A stretch of 64,000 bases of DNA from Punica granatum (Eukaryota; Streptophyta; Magnoliopsida; Myrtales; Lythraceae), in contig NC_045127.1 in assembly GCF_007655135.1 (NCBI RefSeq), forward strand, positions 11,975,001-12,039,000, read 5' to 3'. Below the pieces are notes generated by a model. The model saw nothing but the letters and a program-made list of their open reading frames with translations, was not told the origin of the DNA and ran no database searches. Position 1 is the first letter of the stretch. Every line of letters starts with the position of its first letter. Position numbers and translations under genes: made by a program. This document shows, piece after piece, positions 62,108-64,000 of this stretch.

Positions 62108-62192
62108 GTATTGCACTTCAGATATTATTGACTCCCTCGTTCACTCGCAACTCCCTTCGACAACTAACATCTCATCCTTCCAAACTTTTCAG
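62108..62192 (+). other. Probable 5' UTR intron of the gene at 62203
   Basis: CAAAG/GTATTG donor and CTTTTCAG/AGCAC acceptor, 85 bases apart, end 10 bases before the ATG at 62203. Splicing removes the in-frame extension from the ATG at 62074, supporting the downstream start. Confidence 0.55.
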
Positions 62193-62202
62193 AGCACAAG
62201 AA

Positions 62203-63501
62203 ATGGCTGATCACGGTACTGCTGTCATCTTCACCGATCTGGTCGCTTTCTTTCGAAGGGTAAATGGAAAGATCGAGTCTCTGCTGAACGAACCAGAAAG
62301 CAACAGCAGGATAACTGGGGAGATCGGAGAATTGAAAAGTATTCAAAAAGATTTGGAGATGAGATTCGATAAGATAATCAACATGTTCTACAACTTAATG
62401 GCCAAGGACGATGATGACCATCTCGAAGTATATGCGACCAGCCCAGAGGGTCTCACAGTCTTGAGGTCGCTGGACCAGTGGTTCCACCAGCAAGAGGAAG
62501 AAATGGAAGCTCTAGTGGATCTGCTCTCTGCCTCGAAAGATGCGGGTTCTGGCAGTCCCATTGATCCTTCGAGGAAAGCAGAAGGAAAGGTGCCACAGAA
62601 AGCAAGAGGCAAAACTACTCGAGCGAAGCATGCTGGTATTAAGCTTGAGCCAACAAAAGAAGATATGGTGGCAGAATTTCCGGGAGGTGGAAAAGCTGGT
62701 ACGAGAAGCGCAGCACCTGAGACCAAAGAATCGGATTCTAGCAAGAGCGTATCGCCGGTATTAACTGGAAAAGAGGCTTCTGCAGGGGAAACCTCGACTT
62801 CAGTGAGTGAAATCATTGAAGTTCCAGAAGCCAGTGATAAAGATCCGAAAATCCACCAAGCATCCAAGCTTCTCAGGGATGTGCAGAGTCCAAGAAAAAG
62901 GTTGGCTGATCGGCTAAACTTAACCGAGATGAGCGATAATGAATGGAAGCTGGTCGAAGGTATCTTGGCTGAATCCGCAGTGCTTAGCGTCGAGATCTCT
63001 CTCTCGCTAGTCGAACTGTATGTCCAATTATTGCCTGAAGACAAGGAGAAGGGAATGTCTCTCTACCTAGATTTCTGGTCTTCTCTGGAGGACTTAGTGC
63101 AGCAGGATAGTAACAGAGAGGTAGTCAAGTTGATCATTCATGTGCTATGGGTGGCAGAAAAAGAACTCGGTCATCTAGAGATTGTGGCAGGTCAAGGAGG
63201 GACCTCGACTGCTACGGAAGTAGATCGTCTGCTCTGCAACTTTATGTCGGCAATTGCCGATCTGGAAAGTCTTGCCAGTTTCACTCGTCTTCCACATTCT
63301 CTGACGTCAATAAATGAGGCAGTCGAATTGATGCAGGCAGACTTGAAGCATATCGAGAGGGCAACGAGAGCAATCAAGAAAACTGTAGGAGAACGCAAGA
63401 TAAGGATGAGGTACGGTTGTGTTGCTCCACTTATCAATGGAATGGTTAAGAACATTTGGATGTGCTTCGTGCGTTGGTCTTATCGCGGAAAGGTCCGGTA
63501 A
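62203..63501 (+). CDS. Unrecognised plant protein, 432 residues
   Basis: I do not recognise the family. Start at ATG 62203 (AAGAAATGGCTG, good plant context: MADHGTAVIFTDLVAFFRRV); an ATG in frame at 62074 exists but a likely leader intron removes it. Residues about 1-110 are helical with heptad-like patterns (IGELKSIQKDLEMRFDKIIN), then a low-complexity, basic then acidic linker at about 120-240, and a helical C-terminal half from about 245 (SPRKRLADRLNLTEMSDNEW, LAESAVLSVEISLSLVELY, DFWSSLEDLVQQDSNREVVK). The last 30 residues are basic and aromatic (VKNIWMCFVRWSYRG). No signal peptide or definite membrane segment. GC and codon use fit the other genes here, so it is real and probably a coiled-coil protein of unknown role. 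Single coding exon, TAA at 63499-63501. Confidence 0.8.
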   Translation: MADHGTAVIFTDLVAFFRRVNGKIESLLNEPESNSRITGEIGELKSIQKDLEMRFDKIINMFYNLMAKDDDDHLEVYATSPEGLTVLRSLDQWFHQQEEEMEALVDLLSASKDAGSGSPIDPSRKAEGKVPQKARGKTTRAKHAGIKLEPTKEDMVAEFPGGGKAGTRSAAPETKESDSSKSVSPVLTGKEASAGETSTSVSEIIEVPEASDKDPKIHQASKLLRDVQSPRKRLADRLNLTEMSDNEWKLVEGILAESAVLSVEISLSLVELYVQLLPEDKEKGMSLYLDFWSSLEDLVQQDSNREVVKLIIHVLWVAEKELGHLEIVAGQGGTSTATEVDRLLCNFMSAIADLESLASFTRLPHSLTSINEAVELMQADLKHIERATRAIKKTVGERKIRMRYGCVAPLINGMVKNIWMCFVRWSYRGKVR

Positions 63502-64000
63502 TCGATTCTGTTGGAGTCCTGCTATTTGCTGTTCCGCTGTAAATTCTTCATGGTTTGATTCTTTGCTAGCGGCAAATTGATTGGTAGGCTTTAGGATTTC
63601 ACATTGCCAGGATTAGAATGTGAATGTTAGGTGATGGGCTGCACTGAGAACTCAGATTGGAAGTTTCTGGCATTGATTTTATGTTTTCTTGTTGAACATT
63701 TCTTCATCGAATCAAATTGGAACTCGCAGTTGCACCATGTTTCTTTGAATTCGTTATCGCTTCAACCTCGAATGTGAGCTTTCGTCTGTTTGAAGCGAAA
63801 AATCTTAACAGGGGAAATCACAATCTCGAATCTCTTGCTCGTAGCTGAACTATATGGGGTTTAAGTATAAAAATTATGTCATAAAAAACTATCCGAAGGA
63901 ACCTAATGTAACCTACGTTGCCTGAATAGATGACCGACGACTCCTACATTTTTTAGTATATGAGCAAGGAGAGACGTTCTCTGCGAACAGATTCACGTTT
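63502..64000. other. 3' UTR and downstream sequence
   Basis: Trailer of the preceding gene. Nothing else seen to the window end. Confidence 0.5.

Noticed and set aside
62388..63044. 218-codon minus-strand ORF opposite the gene at 62203
   Set aside because: Antisense shadow of a biased coding sequence, Ser-rich and without domains. The plus-strand frame is longer and has a good start and leader intron.

Overview
This is nuclear genomic DNA of a flowering plant, almost certainly a eudicot. The genes have many short introns with GT..AG borders, and the spacers are AT-rich and packed with small transposons. The proteins are typical plant families: OEP16, GH17, GRAS, TENA_E, PMEI, YSL and LSI2-like. 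The short elements that begin with a GTTTGGTTTT-like end remind me of pomegranate (Punica) or other Myrtales, but that is a guess from memory and not proven here.

Layout. 1-8.3 kb: 3' part of a PP4 regulatory subunit 3 (SMEK/PSY2-type) gene; its N-terminal exons lie off the left edge. 9.9-12.4 kb: seven-exon OEP16-2-like plastid envelope pore gene with a G-box/ABRE upstream. 12.8-13.8 kb: cluster of MITEs. 14.6 kb: small plant-specific protein. 17.1-18.8 kb: CXIP4-like zinc-knuckle/SR-rich protein. 20.5-22.0 kb: GH17 beta-1,3-glucanase. 22.3 kb: tRNA-His on the minus strand. 22.4-27.3 kb: gene-free, with relics of a TRIM and MITEs. 27.4-28.7 kb: decayed LSI2-like silicon/arsenite effluxer. 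32.2-33.2 kb: MULE-like element with about 200 bp inverted ends. 34.0-35.3 kb (minus): TENA_E. 35.7-36.4 kb: hAT-like element. 38.4-40.2 kb (minus): GRAS transcription factor. 41.9-44.1 kb: UBC32-like ER E2 enzyme, followed by a duplicated copy of its last exon. 45.6 kb (plus) and 58.2 kb (minus): two divergent PMEI/invertase-inhibitor-like genes. 46.3-48.5 kb: a YSL transporter pseudogene in five exon remnants. 49.7-53.8 kb: very AT-rich array of related Helitron-like copies. 54.7-55.7 kb: a complete non-autonomous hAT element with a perfect 8-bp target duplication that has captured the 5' part of an arabinogalactan-protein-like gene. 56.7 kb: a tRNA-derived SINE with target duplications. 59.9 kb: a foldback element. 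62.1-63.5 kb: an unrecognised 432-residue protein.

The genes are independent plant transcription units, not an operon or cluster. No new multi-gene system is visible. The most interesting items are the hAT gene capture with a chimeric ORF, the head-to-tail Helitron-like array, the duplicated core promoter before the first PMEI gene, the UBC32-like gene whose second exon lacks a usable AG acceptor, and the two transporter pseudogenes.
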